From JBBDJB01 sp040880125 (lineage in GTDB: Bacteria > Planctomycetota > Planctomycetia > Pirellulales > JBBDJB01), in NCBI GenBank assembly GCA_040880125.1, contig JBBDJB010000041.1, positions 1 through 64,000 of the forward strand: DNA of 64,000 nt. Reading direction: 5' to 3'. The number at the start of each line of letters is the position of its first letter. Positions within the stretch are counted from its first letter, which is position 1. Shown piece by piece: positions 1-8,768 of the stretch. The notes beneath the pieces were generated by a model. The model made no database searches. It was not told the origin of the DNA and saw nothing but the letters and a program-made list of their open reading frames with translations. A program made the translations under genes and the position numbers.

Positions 1-672
1 GGCAACGAGATTATTCGCTTCGCCGCCACGGGTGCGCCGCTGGTGGGATTGAAGGAAGCCACGCTGCCGCAGTTCACGACGTACTACGATGCCTCGCTCA
101 TGAACCCCAAGGTGCTGGTGGGTGTATTCTTCGGCGCGATGGCGACGTTCGTCTTCTGCGCCATGACGATGAAGGCGGTTGGCCGCGCGGCCAAGGGCAT
201 GGTCGAGGAAGTCCGCCGCCAATTCCGGGAGAAGCCCGGCATCATGGCCGGCACCGATAAGCCCGACTACGCCACGCCGGTGGCCATCAGTACCAAGGCG
301 GCCCAGAAGGAGATGATCCTTCCCTCGCTCTTGGGTCTGTTGCTTCCGATCGTCGTCGGGTTGGGCCTGGGTGTGGGCGGCGTCCTGGGACTACTGGTGG
401 GAACGCTCACTGCCGGTTTCTGCGTGGCGATCTTCATGGCAAACGCAGGCGGTTCTTGGGATAACGCGAAGAAGTTCATCGAGGCCGGCGCACACGGCGG
501 CAAGGGGACCGACGCTCATAAGGCCGCCGTTGTCGGTGACACGGTGGGCGATCCCTTCAAAGACACCAGCGGCCCCAGCCTGAACATCCTCATCAAGCTG
601 ATGAGCATGGTCAGCGTCGTCGCCGCCGGCCTGGTGGTCCGCTACAGCCTGGTCGCCCTGGGCGTGTTTTAA
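1..672 (+). CDS. hppA: Membrane-bound proton-translocating pyrophosphatase, C-terminal part (cut by window edge)
   Basis: The frame is open from base 1, so only the last 223 residues are visible. Membrane H+-pyrophosphatases hydrolyse pyrophosphate and pump protons (or sodium) across the membrane. The C-terminal signature is clear: ANAGGSWDNAKKFIE, then GDTVGDPFKDTSGPSLN with the acidic/Lys residues that bind Mg-pyrophosphate, followed by a last hydrophobic helix ending VALGVF. Two other hydrophobic stretches, about 30 residues in from the edge and around residue 110, are membrane helices. The residues that separate potassium-dependent from independent enzymes lie upstream of the window, so the subtype cannot be told. 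The stop is followed by dispersed repeats rather than a convincing terminator. Confidence 0.96.
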   Translation, partial: GNEIIRFAATGAPLVGLKEATLPQFTTYYDASLMNPKVLVGVFFGAMATFVFCAMTMKAVGRAAKGMVEEVRRQFREKPGIMAGTDKPDYATPVAISTKAAQKEMILPSLLGLLLPIVVGLGLGVGGVLGLLVGTLTAGFCVAIFMANAGGSWDNAKKFIEAGAHGGKGTDAHKAAVVGDTVGDPFKDTSGPSLNILIKLMSMVSVVAAGLVVRYSLVALGVF

Positions 673-705
673 GAGACTCGCGTAAGAGCGTTGCGTCTCC
701 ACACT

Positions 706-740
706 CCCTCCTCCCCACTCACGGGGAGAGGACTAGGGAG
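706..740. repeat. CCTC/GGGGAGAGG-type dispersed repeat (family E)
   Basis: A pyrimidine-rich block is followed at once by its purine-rich partner (CTCCCC then GGGGAGAGG), giving a degenerate hairpin. Better copies lie at 6722-6744 and 48950-48970, and fragments at 12945-12976 and 51402-51414. It lies between the convergent pyrophosphatase and methyltransferase genes. Confidence 0.5.
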
Positions 741-799
741 CGTGTTGATTTTTACAACAGGCTGCGAGCCGCGAGGAGCTTTGCTCCGAACTTGGCGAG

Positions 800-830
800 G
801 TTGAAAAACGTCACGACGGCGTTTTTCAAC
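800..830. repeat. Perfect 11-bp inverted repeat GTTGAAAAACG
   Basis: GTTGAAAAACG at 800-810 and its exact complement CGTTTTTCAAC at 820-830 are separated by 9 bases. It lies in the gap between two convergent genes and could form a hairpin in either transcript. No T-run follows either arm, so I call it a dispersed palindrome rather than an intrinsic terminator. I found no second full copy in the window. Confidence 0.6.
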
Positions 831-859
831 GGCTGCAAGGGAGCGGGGGTATTGTAGCC

Positions 860-1360
860 TCAGCCGCGTGGAAACTGCCGGCAATATTCCCACATGGCCA
901 TCACGGTCGCCGTGCCGACGTTGTAACTGTACGGCAGCCCCCAGACGGGAATCTCCGCCACGCGATCGATCAGCGCCAACTCCGCTTCGCCCAGGCCGCT
1001 CCGCTCGTTGCCGATCACCAGCGCCGTCCGCCGCTGAAACTTGAAATCCACCAGACTCTCCGAGCCGGTAGTCTGCTCCAGCGCGACCAGTTCGTAGCCC
1101 TCGCCGCGCAGCTTCTTGAGCACCGGCGGCAGGCTGCGATGGACCTCCACTACGACCGCGTCCGCCCCGTCGCGGGCGATCTTGCGAATCACTTTCGCAG
1201 TGCCACAACAGATAACTCGGGTCACACCGCAACAGCCGGCGGCACGCACAATCCGCGAGAGATTCACGTTGCTCCGCATCGGCGCACAAGCCAGCACCAA
1301 CTCGCGGGGCCGGTCCAGCGGCGAGGGTGGCTTGTGACGCACGTGCTCGAAGCGGGGCAT
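860..1360 (-). CDS. SpoU/TrmH-family RNA 2'-O-ribose methyltransferase
   Basis: The 166-residue product is a minimal SPOUT-class methyltransferase, which uses S-adenosylmethionine to methylate a ribose in tRNA or rRNA. Family motifs are the N-terminal NLSRIVRAAGCCGV (motif 1, N and R conserved), ALVIGNERSGL (motif 2, in the trefoil knot) and IPVWGLPYSYNVGTA (motif 3). Motif 3 usually reads SLNV; here it is SYNV, a mild departure. It lacks the N-terminal substrate-binding extension of larger TrmH/RlmB proteins and so resembles YibK/TrmL in size, but the exact target cannot be told. A TATAAT-like box on the same strand (1404-1399) lies about 40 bases upstream of the start, with no good -35. Confidence 0.88.
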   Translation of the reverse strand: MPRFEHVRHKPPSPLDRPRELVLACAPMRSNVNLSRIVRAAGCCGVTRVICCGTAKVIRKIARDGADAVVVEVHRSLPPVLKKLRGEGYELVALEQTTGSESLVDFKFQRRTALVIGNERSGLGEAELALIDRVAEIPVWGLPYSYNVGTATVMAMWEYCRQFPRG

Positions 1361-1399
1361 CGCGGGCGGCTCAAAGGGGTGCTGCAGCGGATCGGGCGA

Positions 1400-2599
1400 T
1401 TATAGTCGGCCTCCCACTGCGCCCGCGACAGCACCGCCCAGGATCAGCCACGCCGGCTGCACCTTCCACACCAACAGCACAACCGCCGCCGCAAGGGCGA
1501 TTAGCCAGCTTTGCACGTCAACGAGCGAACCGCGGGCGAGCGTCACCGTCACCAGCGCCAACAGACCGATTGCCGCCGCATTCACCGCGTCCAGAAAGGC
1601 GCTCATCCATGCCGATTGGCGTAGCCGCGGTATAAGCGGATTGGTGATCGCCACAAAGACGAACGACGGCAGAAAGATCCCCAGCGTAGCCACGACGGCC
1701 CCCGGCACGCCGGCGACCAGATAACCGATAAACGTGGCGGTCGAAAGGATCGGTCCGGGCGTGAACTGACCGATGGCGATCGCCTCGAGCAATTGGTCCT
1801 CGCTGAGTACTCCGGCCAATGCCCCGCCGGCTTCTATCCCGTCGCGCAAGTACGCGACCAGCACGTATCCCGAGCCGTAAAGGACGGCGCCGACCTTTAA
1901 GAAAAACAGCCCGAGCCGCCACAGCGACGGCTCCCCCGCCCGATGCGCGACGTCGGCCGCCAGCACCACCGGCGCGTACAGTACACCACCAGCCACGGCC
2001 GATCGGCTCATCAGCGCTCCAGCCAATGTCAATAGATTCGCCGCCACGCCGTTTCGGCCGTTGCGACCACTGGTGAGCCGCAAATACAGCATGCCCAGCA
2101 GCCCTCCCACCAACAGCGCTACGGCGACCTCGACGCCCAAATGTGCAGCCGCCGCCACCGCCATGGCAATGACCGCCAGTGGAACACTGCGGATCGCCAC
2201 TTTTGCCAGCCGCCAGCCGGCGGCCAAGATCACCGCCAGCACGGCCGGCTTGATTCCTTCCAGCAGCGGCGCCACGTTCGGCGACTGTCCGTATTGCTCG
2301 TACACCCAGGCGAAGCCAAGGGTGATCAGCACCGCCGGCACGACAAAACAGACGCCGGCCACGAGCAGCCCGGCCAGCCCGGCGCGGAGGAACCCGACGT
2401 GGATCGCCATCTCGGTCGAGTTCGGCCCCGGGATGAGATTCGTCGCACCGACCAGGTCGAGAAAGTGCTGTCGATCGATCCACCCCCGCCGATGGACCAC
2501 CTCGTCCTCCATGGTGCTGATGTGAACGGCCGGCCCTCCAAAGCCGATGATCCCCAACTTCAGAAACAGGGTCGCCAGTTCTGAAAGGCGGGCGAGCAT
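1400..2599 (-). CDS. chrA: Chromate transporter family protein (two CHR domains)
   Basis: The predicted 399-residue membrane protein belongs to the chromate ion transporter family, members of which export chromate in exchange for another anion. Two homologous CHR halves are visible: the first carries FGGPAVHISTMEDEV and NLIPGPNSTEMA (about residues 20-70), the second GSGYVLVAYL and IGQFTPGPILSTATFIGY (about residues 240-290). Hydrophobic helices fill both halves. A further in-frame ATG 90 bases upstream (2689) would add a basic, non-conserved tail; I prefer 2599 because homology begins there. The ion handled is inferred from family only. It ends 39 bases upstream of the methyltransferase start, so the two may be co-transcribed. 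Confidence 0.9.
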   Translation of the reverse strand: MLARLSELATLFLKLGIIGFGGPAVHISTMEDEVVHRRGWIDRQHFLDLVGATNLIPGPNSTEMAIHVGFLRAGLAGLLVAGVCFVVPAVLITLGFAWVYEQYGQSPNVAPLLEGIKPAVLAVILAAGWRLAKVAIRSVPLAVIAMAVAAAAHLGVEVAVALLVGGLLGMLYLRLTSGRNGRNGVAANLLTLAGALMSRSAVAGGVLYAPVVLAADVAHRAGEPSLWRLGLFFLKVGAVLYGSGYVLVAYLRDGIEAGGALAGVLSEDQLLEAIAIGQFTPGPILSTATFIGYLVAGVPGAVVATLGIFLPSFVFVAITNPLIPRLRQSAWMSAFLDAVNAAAIGLLALVTVTLARGSLVDVQSWLIALAAAVVLLVWKVQPAWLILGGAVAGAVGGRL

Positions 2600-2866
2600 G
2601 GGGCGGCCTGAGGCGAGCACGGCGGGGAAGCGATTCAACAGCCGCCCTATTTTCCAGGGCGGCCCCGCGGCTGTCCAGCACCCGCGCATCGGTGCCTACG
2701 CAGCTAGACTCGCCACTCCATTACGGCCACCTGATTGGGTGCAGTGGTTGACGTGCGGCCTCCGAGCAAGAACAATTTTTGCACAGGCTGTCACCGTCCG
2801 ATGCTACGGCTGACGCTCGGGCTGCCTCTGACTTCCCTTTGGCTATTCCGCGAGAGAATAATCGCT

Positions 2867-4915
2867 ATGCAATATCTTCGGATCGGACGAATTCGCCCTC
2901 GCTGGGGCGTCGTATTGGGGGGTCTGATCGTATCGTCGGGCCTCTTGAGCCTGCCTGTGGTCGCCGACGAGGCGACGGAAAGCGAGCAGCGACTGGCTCG
3001 TTTCACTCAGCTCCTCTCGACCGATGAAATGCAGGGCCGTGGCGTGGGCACGCAGGGGCTGGACGTGGCCGCCGATTACATCGCCGAGGAGTTCCGCCGC
3101 ATCGGCCTGAAAACCGACGTCGTGGACGGCGGTCCCTTTCAGAAGTTCACGATCACGACCTCCTCGAAGTTGGGCGAGCACAACTCGCTCGCCTGGACCG
3201 GCCCACCGGCCGAAGAAGGCGGCGAGCCGACCCGAATCGAGCTGGAATTGGGCGACCACTTCACTCCGCTGGCCATCGGTGGCTCGAGCGAGTTCGACCT
3301 GCCGCTGGTCTTCGTCGGATACGGCATCACCGGTGAGGAAGAAAAATACGACGACTACGCAGACGGTGACGTCAAGGGCAAAGCGGTCATCGTACTGCGT
3401 CACGAGCCGCAGCAGGACAATCCCCACAGCGCCTTCGCCGGCACGGAAAACTCCCGCCATGCACCGTTTCGCGAGAAGGTGAGCAACGCCTTTCAGCATG
3501 GAGCCGCCGCGATCATCTTCTGCACCGATCAGGTGGAGATCGAGCGCCGCGTCGCACAAACCCGGCGGCGCTGGCAGGCGACGATCGACTCGCTGATGGA
3601 GGCCGAAGAGGAGTTCCGCGAGATCGAATCGCCCACGCTCGATCAGGTCGAGGAGCATCGTGAGGCGGTCGAAGAGCAACTGGAAGAAATCCGCCGCTGG
3701 GGAAACCGCGTCCGTGATCAATACGACCCGGTGTTCGAGTTCAACCAGGCGGGAGAGGATGCCGACGGCCGCTCATTGCCGGTGTTTCACTGTCGCCGTG
3801 AAGTCGTCGAACGCTTGGTCGAAGCATCGCTGGGCAAGGACCTGGCCACGCTGGAACGCGAGATCGACCAAGGCCCGACTCCGCAAAGCGCTGAACTGAC
3901 CGGTTGGCGGGCCGTCGGACAAACCGATCTGGAGCGCGAAGAGGTCGAAGTCAAAAACGTGATCGGCGTGCTGGAAGGCGACGGCTCGCTGGCCGACGAG
4001 ACGGTCATCGTCGGGGCGCATTACGACCACGTGGGCTTCGGCGGACCGGGCTCGCGCAGTCCGGGCAGCGACGCAGTCCACAACGGCGCGGACGATAACG
4101 CCTCCGGCACGGCCGGGCTGTTGGAGGTTGCTCGGCGGCTGTCCGAGCGCAGCGGACGATTGCCTCGCCGCGTGGTGTTCATCGCCTTCACCGCCGAAGA
4201 GCGAGGTCTGCTCGGTAGCGCCCATTACGTGGAAAACCCGGTCTACCCGCTCGACAAGACGGTCGCCATGCTCAACATGGACATGGTCGGCCGGCTGGAC
4301 GACAACAAACTGATCGTCTACGGCACCGAAACGGCCGAGCAGTTCGACGGCTGGATCGATCGGTTCAACGAGACCGACAGCTTCGACATCACGCGGCACC
4401 CGGACGGCTTCGGCCCTAGCGATCACGCATCGTTCTATGCGAAGGACATTCCCGTGCTGCACTTTTTCACGGGCACGCACGAGGACTATCACCGGCCCAG
4501 CGACGACTTCCCGCTGATCAACGTCACCGGCATGCGGCGAATCGTCGACATGATCACGGAACTGGCCCTGGAAATCGCCACTGCGCCGGAGCGTCCGGCG
4601 TTCCACAAGGTCGAGCGTCCTCAAGCCGGGCCGCCGCGCGGTGACGGTGACCGCCCCTACTTCGGCAGCATCCCTAACTTCGCCCAGGAGGGCGGAGGAT
4701 ACGGGATCTCCGGCGTGTCCGAAGGAAGTCCGGCGGCCAAGGCAGGCATGGAGGGTGGTGACGTGATCGTCAAGCTTGGTGATCGTCAGATCGGCAACCT
4801 GGAAGACTTTGACAGCGCTCTGCGGCGGTTCGATGCCGGCGAAAAGGTGCCGGTCGTCGTGAAGCGCGACGGCAATGAGCTTACGCTGGAAGTTGTGCTC
4901 GATCCGCCACGATAG
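2867..4915 (+). CDS. Secreted M28-family zinc aminopeptidase with PA and PDZ domains
   Basis: The 682-residue product starts with a signal peptide (basic start, hydrophobic GVVLGGLIVSSGLLSL, cut near VVADE). A protease-associated (PA) domain lies about residues 130-300, with a charged helical insertion, then the M28 catalytic domain (about 360-560). Zinc ligands and catalytic residues of the family are present: GAHYDHVGF (about 384), NGADDNASG (about 406), AEERGLLGS (about 444), NMDMVG (about 470) and DYHRPSDD (about 541). A C-terminal PDZ domain (about 608-682) probably binds peptide C-termini or partners. The start was chosen at 2867 because the signal peptide begins there and a GAGAG-type ribosome site precedes it; the frame is open further upstream. 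It is followed 33 bases later by hisI. Confidence 0.93.
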   Translation: MQYLRIGRIRPRWGVVLGGLIVSSGLLSLPVVADEATESEQRLARFTQLLSTDEMQGRGVGTQGLDVAADYIAEEFRRIGLKTDVVDGGPFQKFTITTSSKLGEHNSLAWTGPPAEEGGEPTRIELELGDHFTPLAIGGSSEFDLPLVFVGYGITGEEEKYDDYADGDVKGKAVIVLRHEPQQDNPHSAFAGTENSRHAPFREKVSNAFQHGAAAIIFCTDQVEIERRVAQTRRRWQATIDSLMEAEEEFREIESPTLDQVEEHREAVEEQLEEIRRWGNRVRDQYDPVFEFNQAGEDADGRSLPVFHCRREVVERLVEASLGKDLATLEREIDQGPTPQSAELTGWRAVGQTDLEREEVEVKNVIGVLEGDGSLADETVIVGAHYDHVGFGGPGSRSPGSDAVHNGADDNASGTAGLLEVARRLSERSGRLPRRVVFIAFTAEERGLLGSAHYVENPVYPLDKTVAMLNMDMVGRLDDNKLIVYGTETAEQFDGWIDRFNETDSFDITRHPDGFGPSDHASFYAKDIPVLHFFTGTHEDYHRPSDDFPLINVTGMRRIVDMITELALEIATAPERPAFHKVERPQAGPPRGDGDRPYFGSIPNFAQEGGGYGISGVSEGSPAAKAGMEGGDVIVKLGDRQIGNLEDFDSALRRFDAGEKVPVVVKRDGNELTLEVVLDPPR

Positions 4916-4948
4916 CAAACCGCGTCGAAAACCCCCGAGTAGACTTGC

Positions 4949-5353
4949 ATGAATGAATCGGCCGAGTCGCAATCGACACCGAACTTCACCGCCGGCGATG
5001 GTGTACTGCCGGCGATCGCCCAGGATGCCGACTCGGGCGAGGTGCTGATGCTCGCCTATATGAACGCCGAGAGCTTCGCGGAGACGCTGCAAACCGGCAA
5101 GGCGGTCTACTTCAGCCGCAGTCGTGGCCGGCTGTGGCGCAAGGGCGAAGAGAGCGGCCACCATCAATTGGTCGAGGAAATTCGCGTCGACTGCGATGCC
5201 GACACGATCCTACTGAAAGTCAAGCAGATCGGGCCGGGCGCGTGTCACAAAGGCTACCGGAGTTGCTTCTTCCGCCGCATCGACGAGCAAGGGGTGAAAA
5301 TCGACGTCGAGCGTGTGTTCGACCCCCAGCGGGTGTACGATACCGGCAAATGA
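4949..5353 (+). CDS. hisI: Phosphoribosyl-AMP cyclohydrolase
   Basis: This 134-residue cytoplasmic enzyme opens the adenine ring of phosphoribosyl-AMP, the third step of histidine synthesis. All family blocks are present: LMLAYMN, SRSRGRLWRKGEESGH, the metal-binding DCDADTILLKV, and GACHKGYRSCF with the conserved cysteines. Length is normal for the stand-alone form; there is no fused HisE domain. It is not near other histidine genes here. It lies 33 bases after the peptidase gene and 33 before the next secreted protein, so it probably shares a transcript with them without a functional link. Confidence 0.96.
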   Translation: MNESAESQSTPNFTAGDGVLPAIAQDADSGEVLMLAYMNAESFAETLQTGKAVYFSRSRGRLWRKGEESGHHQLVEEIRVDCDADTILLKVKQIGPGACHKGYRSCFFRRIDEQGVKIDVERVFDPQRVYDTGK

Positions 5354-5386
5354 CATCACAATCCCCGACACTGACGAGGACGAACC

Positions 5387-6091
5387 ATGCGATTCCTGGC
5401 ACCCCTTGCACTGGCAGTCCTACTGGCCGGCCCTCTGGACGGCATGGCGACCGCCCAAAACGACGCAACCCAGGCATCGCCGGGCGAGAAGGTACAGATC
5501 GAGGAGACGTTCGAAAACGGTGCTGACCGGTGGAAGGTTACCGACGCGAACGCTTGGAAGATCGTCGAACAGAACGGCAACCACGTCTACGCCCAATTCC
5601 AGCAGAGCGACTACAGCCCGCCGCACCGCAGTCCGCTAAACATCGCCCTGTTGAAGGACGTCGTGGTGGGCGACTTCGAATTGACGGCCAAAGTCCAGAG
5701 CACGGCGCGGGATTACCCGCACCGTAGCGTCTGCCTGTTTTTCAACTATCAGGATCCGGCCCATTTTTACTACGTGCATCTGGGCCAAGCGGCCGACGAC
5801 CATGCCAATCAGATCTTCATCGTCAATGACGCGCTGCGGACGAAGATCTCGACCAAGACAACTTCTGGCACGCCGTGGGATAACCAGTGGCACCAGGTAA
5901 AGATCGTCCGCGACACGGCCAGCGGCAAGATCGAAGTCTACTTCGACAACATGGAGGAACCTGCCATGACGGCCGAGGACAAGTCGTTCACCTGGGGGCA
6001 GATCGGTCTGGGCTCGTTCGACGACACGGGAAACTGGGACGATGTGCGCCTGACCGGCACACGGGCGGCGGCGCCGACCAGCAGTGAATAA
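5387..6091 (+). CDS. Secreted concanavalin-like (LamG/DUF1080-type) domain protein
   Basis: The 234-residue protein has a signal peptide (MRFLAPLALAVLLAGP, cut after ATAQ). The rest is one beta-sandwich domain of the concanavalin A-like/LamG superfamily, seen from FELTAKVQS, DPAHFYYVHLG, the segment around WDNQWHQVKIVRD and KIEVYFDN, and the closing GQIGLGSFDDTGNWDDVRL. In planctomycetes such domains are common in exported carbohydrate-binding or glycosidase proteins; here no catalytic site is evident, so binding is the likeliest role. A GAGGA ribosome site precedes the ATG. It sits directly downstream of hisI. Confidence 0.8.
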   Translation: MRFLAPLALAVLLAGPLDGMATAQNDATQASPGEKVQIEETFENGADRWKVTDANAWKIVEQNGNHVYAQFQQSDYSPPHRSPLNIALLKDVVVGDFELTAKVQSTARDYPHRSVCLFFNYQDPAHFYYVHLGQAADDHANQIFIVNDALRTKISTKTTSGTPWDNQWHQVKIVRDTASGKIEVYFDNMEEPAMTAEDKSFTWGQIGLGSFDDTGNWDDVRLTGTRAAAPTSSE

Positions 6092-6168
6092 TGCCCTCGG
6101 CCACGTGCAATGCCCCAAACCCCGCGAATCCATTTACCGCAAGATGCGAATCGAAACGGAGTTCCCCC

Positions 6169-6633
6169 ATGAGTGCTGATGCCCGACTGAAGGAACTGCA
6201 ATTGGATTTGCCGCCTGCGCCCAAGGCGATGGGCGTTTACAAACCGTTGGTGACGGTCGGCACGATGGCGTATGCCTCCGGGCATGGACCGCTGCGTGGC
6301 GACGGGACACTCATCACCGGCCGCGTCGGCACCGAGACTGACCTGGCGACGGCTCAAGCGGCCGCCCGTCAGACGGGGCTGGCTATTCTGGCGACACTGC
6401 AAAAGGAACTGGGCAGCCTTGATCGCGTGCGCCGCGTTGTCAAGGTGCTCGGCATGGTGAACTGCGACGCCGACTTCACCGAGCACCCAAAGGTGATCAA
6501 CGGCTGCAGCGAGTTATTTCGCGACGTCTTCGGCGAGGACGCCGGCGTGGGCGCCCGCAGCGCGGTCGGGATGGGATCGCTGCCGGGGAACATCACCACC
6601 GAGATCGAAGCGATCTTCGAGCTGACGCATTAA
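6169..6633 (+). CDS. RidA (YjgF/YER057c/UK114) family protein
   Basis: The 154-residue product is a RidA-superfamily protein. Canonical RidA hydrolyses reactive enamine/imine intermediates released by PLP enzymes. Visible signatures are YASGHGP, the middle DRVRRVVKVLGMVN and the C-terminal GARSAVGMGSLPGNITTEIEAI, which holds the conserved Arg and Glu. The length and wording match the longer RidA-like group rather than E. coli RidA (about 128 residues), so the activity is inferred only. The ATG at 6169 has a CGGAG ribosome site; an upstream in-frame start at 6091 would add 26 residues with no homology. Confidence 0.9.
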   Translation: MSADARLKELQLDLPPAPKAMGVYKPLVTVGTMAYASGHGPLRGDGTLITGRVGTETDLATAQAAARQTGLAILATLQKELGSLDRVRRVVKVLGMVNCDADFTEHPKVINGCSELFRDVFGEDAGVGARSAVGMGSLPGNITTEIEAIFELTH

Positions 6634-6664
6634 GGGGATGCCGGTAGGCGGACAACGACTGCTC

Positions 6665-6690
6665 GGTGGCACGGACATTCTTATCGGTGC
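6665..6690 (+). repeat. Degenerate copy of 26-bp palindromic repeat (family A)
   Basis: It matches the window-wide pattern GGTGGCACAGACA-TTCC-TGTCTGTGC with changes that weaken the right arm. It lies just after the RidA stop codon and is followed 31 bases later by a perfect family E hairpin. Confidence 0.6.
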
Positions 6691-6721
6691 ATTGCCGTAG
6701 TGCAGTACCCCCTCTCCCTGG

Positions 6722-6744
6722 CCCTCTCCCCGCAGGGGAGAGGG
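6722..6744. repeat. Perfect CCCTCTCCCC/GGGGAGAGGG hairpin (family E)
   Basis: Two 10-bp arms (6722-6731 and 6735-6744) are perfectly complementary around a 3-base loop. The element lies between convergent RidA and HD-GYP genes, where it could stop or stabilise either transcript, though no T-run is present. Related copies are at 706-740 and 48950-48970. Confidence 0.7.
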
Positions 6745-6785
6745 AATAAAGGTGAGCATCCGGATCGAAACGCAACAGTCGCCGC

Positions 6786-8510
6786 TTAGCTGAAGTGCGG
6801 CACCTGCACATTAAGCTCGGCCCGCTCCTGCTCGCTAAGTTGGCGGATCTGATCGCGAATCGCGAAGAACGCGTCGATGACCTGCGCGTCCCATTGTTTG
6901 CCGGCTCCGTCGCGCAAGATCGCGTCGAGCTTCTCATCCGGCATGCCGGGGCGATACGGACGGTCGCTCGACATGGCGTCAAATGCGTCGGCCACGCCGA
7001 CGATCCGCGCAAAGAACGGGATCGATTCGCCGGCGAGGCGGTCGGGATAGCCGCTGCCGTCGTAGGCTTCGTGATGATGCCGCACAACCGGCAGCACCTG
7101 GCCGAGCTGCTTCAGGTCGCGAAGGATCTTGTCGCCCAGTTCCGGGTGCAACTTGATGTGCTCAAACTCCGCGGCGGTGAGCTTGCCCGGCTTGCGGAGC
7201 ACGCTGTCATCAATGCCGATCTTGCCGATGTCGTGCAGCAGCCCGGAGAGGTAGATGGTGTTGAGCGTCTCCGCGTCGCAGCCAAGATGCTTGGCCAGGC
7301 GAACAGAGATTCGTGCAACGCGATCGCTGTGACCGCAGGTGTAGGGATCCTTGGCATCGATGGCCGAGGTGAGCGCCCGGACAACGCCGGAGAGCAGATC
7401 GGCCCGCTGCTGATACAGATCGGTATTGCCGCAGTGAATTCCAAGAATGGCCGCCACGCTGGCGACGAGGCTGGCTTCGACGGTGCCGAACTCCGCGTCG
7501 TCGGCGTGGTTGAGCACCAGCAGCCAACCAAAGGTGTGGTCGTCTCCCTCGATCAGCGGGGCCGCGATAAGTTGCCGCACCCGCGGCGTCGAAAACGGCT
7601 GGTCGTCGATTGCCGGCGGGTTGAGCACGATCGGCCGGGTTTCGACTTCCGGCCCGAGCCCTTCGATCACCGCGTCGATCTGGTCTTTGGTCAGCGGACA
7701 CTCGCCGTAGGTCAACAGCTCGCCGCCGAGCGGCTGCTCGTCCTCGGGCGACTCCGACGAGGTGTTGAGCTTGAGCCTCAACGCAAAGCCCTCGGCCGGC
7801 ACGACCGCCGAAAGCCATTCCAGCGCCAACTGGCCCAGTTCGCGATCGCTGCGAGAGATCTTCAGGTTCTGAGCGAGACGATGCAGCAGGCTGATCTCTT
7901 CGTACGTCGCCGCCAAGTGCGCGGCAATAGAGTCGACCTCCTCTTCGAGCGCCGTCACGCGCGCATCGGCGGTGAGCTTTTCCACGGTGATCTCGGCCAG
8001 CCGCAACAGCGCGCTCGCCCGACGCGGTACCTGGCGGGTTGCCCAGCGGAGCGCTTCCCGCGGCGGCAGGTTCAACAGCCGCGCCGCTCCAGCAACGTCC
8101 GACTCCTGCTGAACCGGGCGCGAGATAAATGCGCCGACGGCCACGCGCGCGCTGGCATCGCCCTCGGGTAGCGGCACCGCAAGCATCAACAGCAGGTCAT
8201 CATCATCGATGAACTCGGGCCGCCCTCGCCGAGCCACCTGCCGGCAAAGTTCCCAGCGACTGTCCCAGTCGCACTTGGCGGTATCGGCCGCCTGCCGCAT
8301 TATGTCGCCCGACGAGACGTCCAGCAGCGTGAAGTCGATTTCGAAGTAGTGCCGCAAGAGCGACAGGCGTGCTTCGGCTTGCTGCATAGGGTCGACCGGC
8401 GGCACCGCTACCGCCGCGGGAATTGTCGCTTGGAACTTCGTGGGCGTCGTGGTCATTGGCTTCATCCAAAGCGCTGGCAAGGACATTGCGTGGCCGAGCA
8501 AGCGAGGCAA
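6786..8510 (-). CDS. GAF and HD-GYP domain protein (cyclic di-GMP phosphodiesterase type)
   Basis: The 574-residue cytoplasmic protein has a helical N-terminal region, a coiled segment near residues 185-220, a GAF-like sensor domain (about 220-370) and a C-terminal HD-GYP domain (about 385-560). The HD-GYP catalytic features are intact: GLLHDIGKIG (about 428) with the metal-binding HD, and HHHEAYDGSGYPDRL (about 478). HD-GYP enzymes linearise cyclic di-GMP, so this is a candidate for turning down that signal in response to a small ligand. Alternative starts at 8465 and 8456 lie closer to the recognisable sequence; the first 20 residues are uncertain. It stands alone between convergent and same-strand neighbours. 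Confidence 0.9.
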   Translation of the reverse strand: MPRLLGHAMSLPALWMKPMTTTPTKFQATIPAAVAVPPVDPMQQAEARLSLLRHYFEIDFTLLDVSSGDIMRQAADTAKCDWDSRWELCRQVARRGRPEFIDDDDLLLMLAVPLPEGDASARVAVGAFISRPVQQESDVAGAARLLNLPPREALRWATRQVPRRASALLRLAEITVEKLTADARVTALEEEVDSIAAHLAATYEEISLLHRLAQNLKISRSDRELGQLALEWLSAVVPAEGFALRLKLNTSSESPEDEQPLGGELLTYGECPLTKDQIDAVIEGLGPEVETRPIVLNPPAIDDQPFSTPRVRQLIAAPLIEGDDHTFGWLLVLNHADDAEFGTVEASLVASVAAILGIHCGNTDLYQQRADLLSGVVRALTSAIDAKDPYTCGHSDRVARISVRLAKHLGCDAETLNTIYLSGLLHDIGKIGIDDSVLRKPGKLTAAEFEHIKLHPELGDKILRDLKQLGQVLPVVRHHHEAYDGSGYPDRLAGESIPFFARIVGVADAFDAMSSDRPYRPGMPDEKLDAILRDGAGKQWDAQVIDAFFAIRDQIRQLSEQERAELNVQVPHFS

Positions 8511-8768
8511 GCCGCACAGCAGTTCGCCACGTCGCGGCGCCGTGACGGTGCCTTCGGGACCGCGTTTTCAGTGCCTCGCTCGGCCAATGCAACTTTAGGT
8601 CACACGGAAAAACCAGCAAAGCATCAACGGCGGCCAGGGGCGGTTTGCAGCGAATGTAACGGCTTTGCGCACAGTCGCTGACAGTTCCGCATGCGGACGT
8701 GAACGATAGCCGTCCCTAGCCAACTGCTGCGGGCAAGCGTGACGGCAAGATTGAGCGGCGAGCATGCG

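Noticed and set aside
2843..5167. Long open frames antisense to the peptidase gene
   Set aside because: They run opposite to an unambiguous gene and their composition (Arg/Ala/Val/Asp-rich) follows from the G+C-rich third positions. Similar antisense frames across the window were left out.
6722..6744. Family E hairpin as a true terminator
   Set aside because: The arms are perfect but no T-run follows on either strand, and copies occur in gene leaders as well as after genes.
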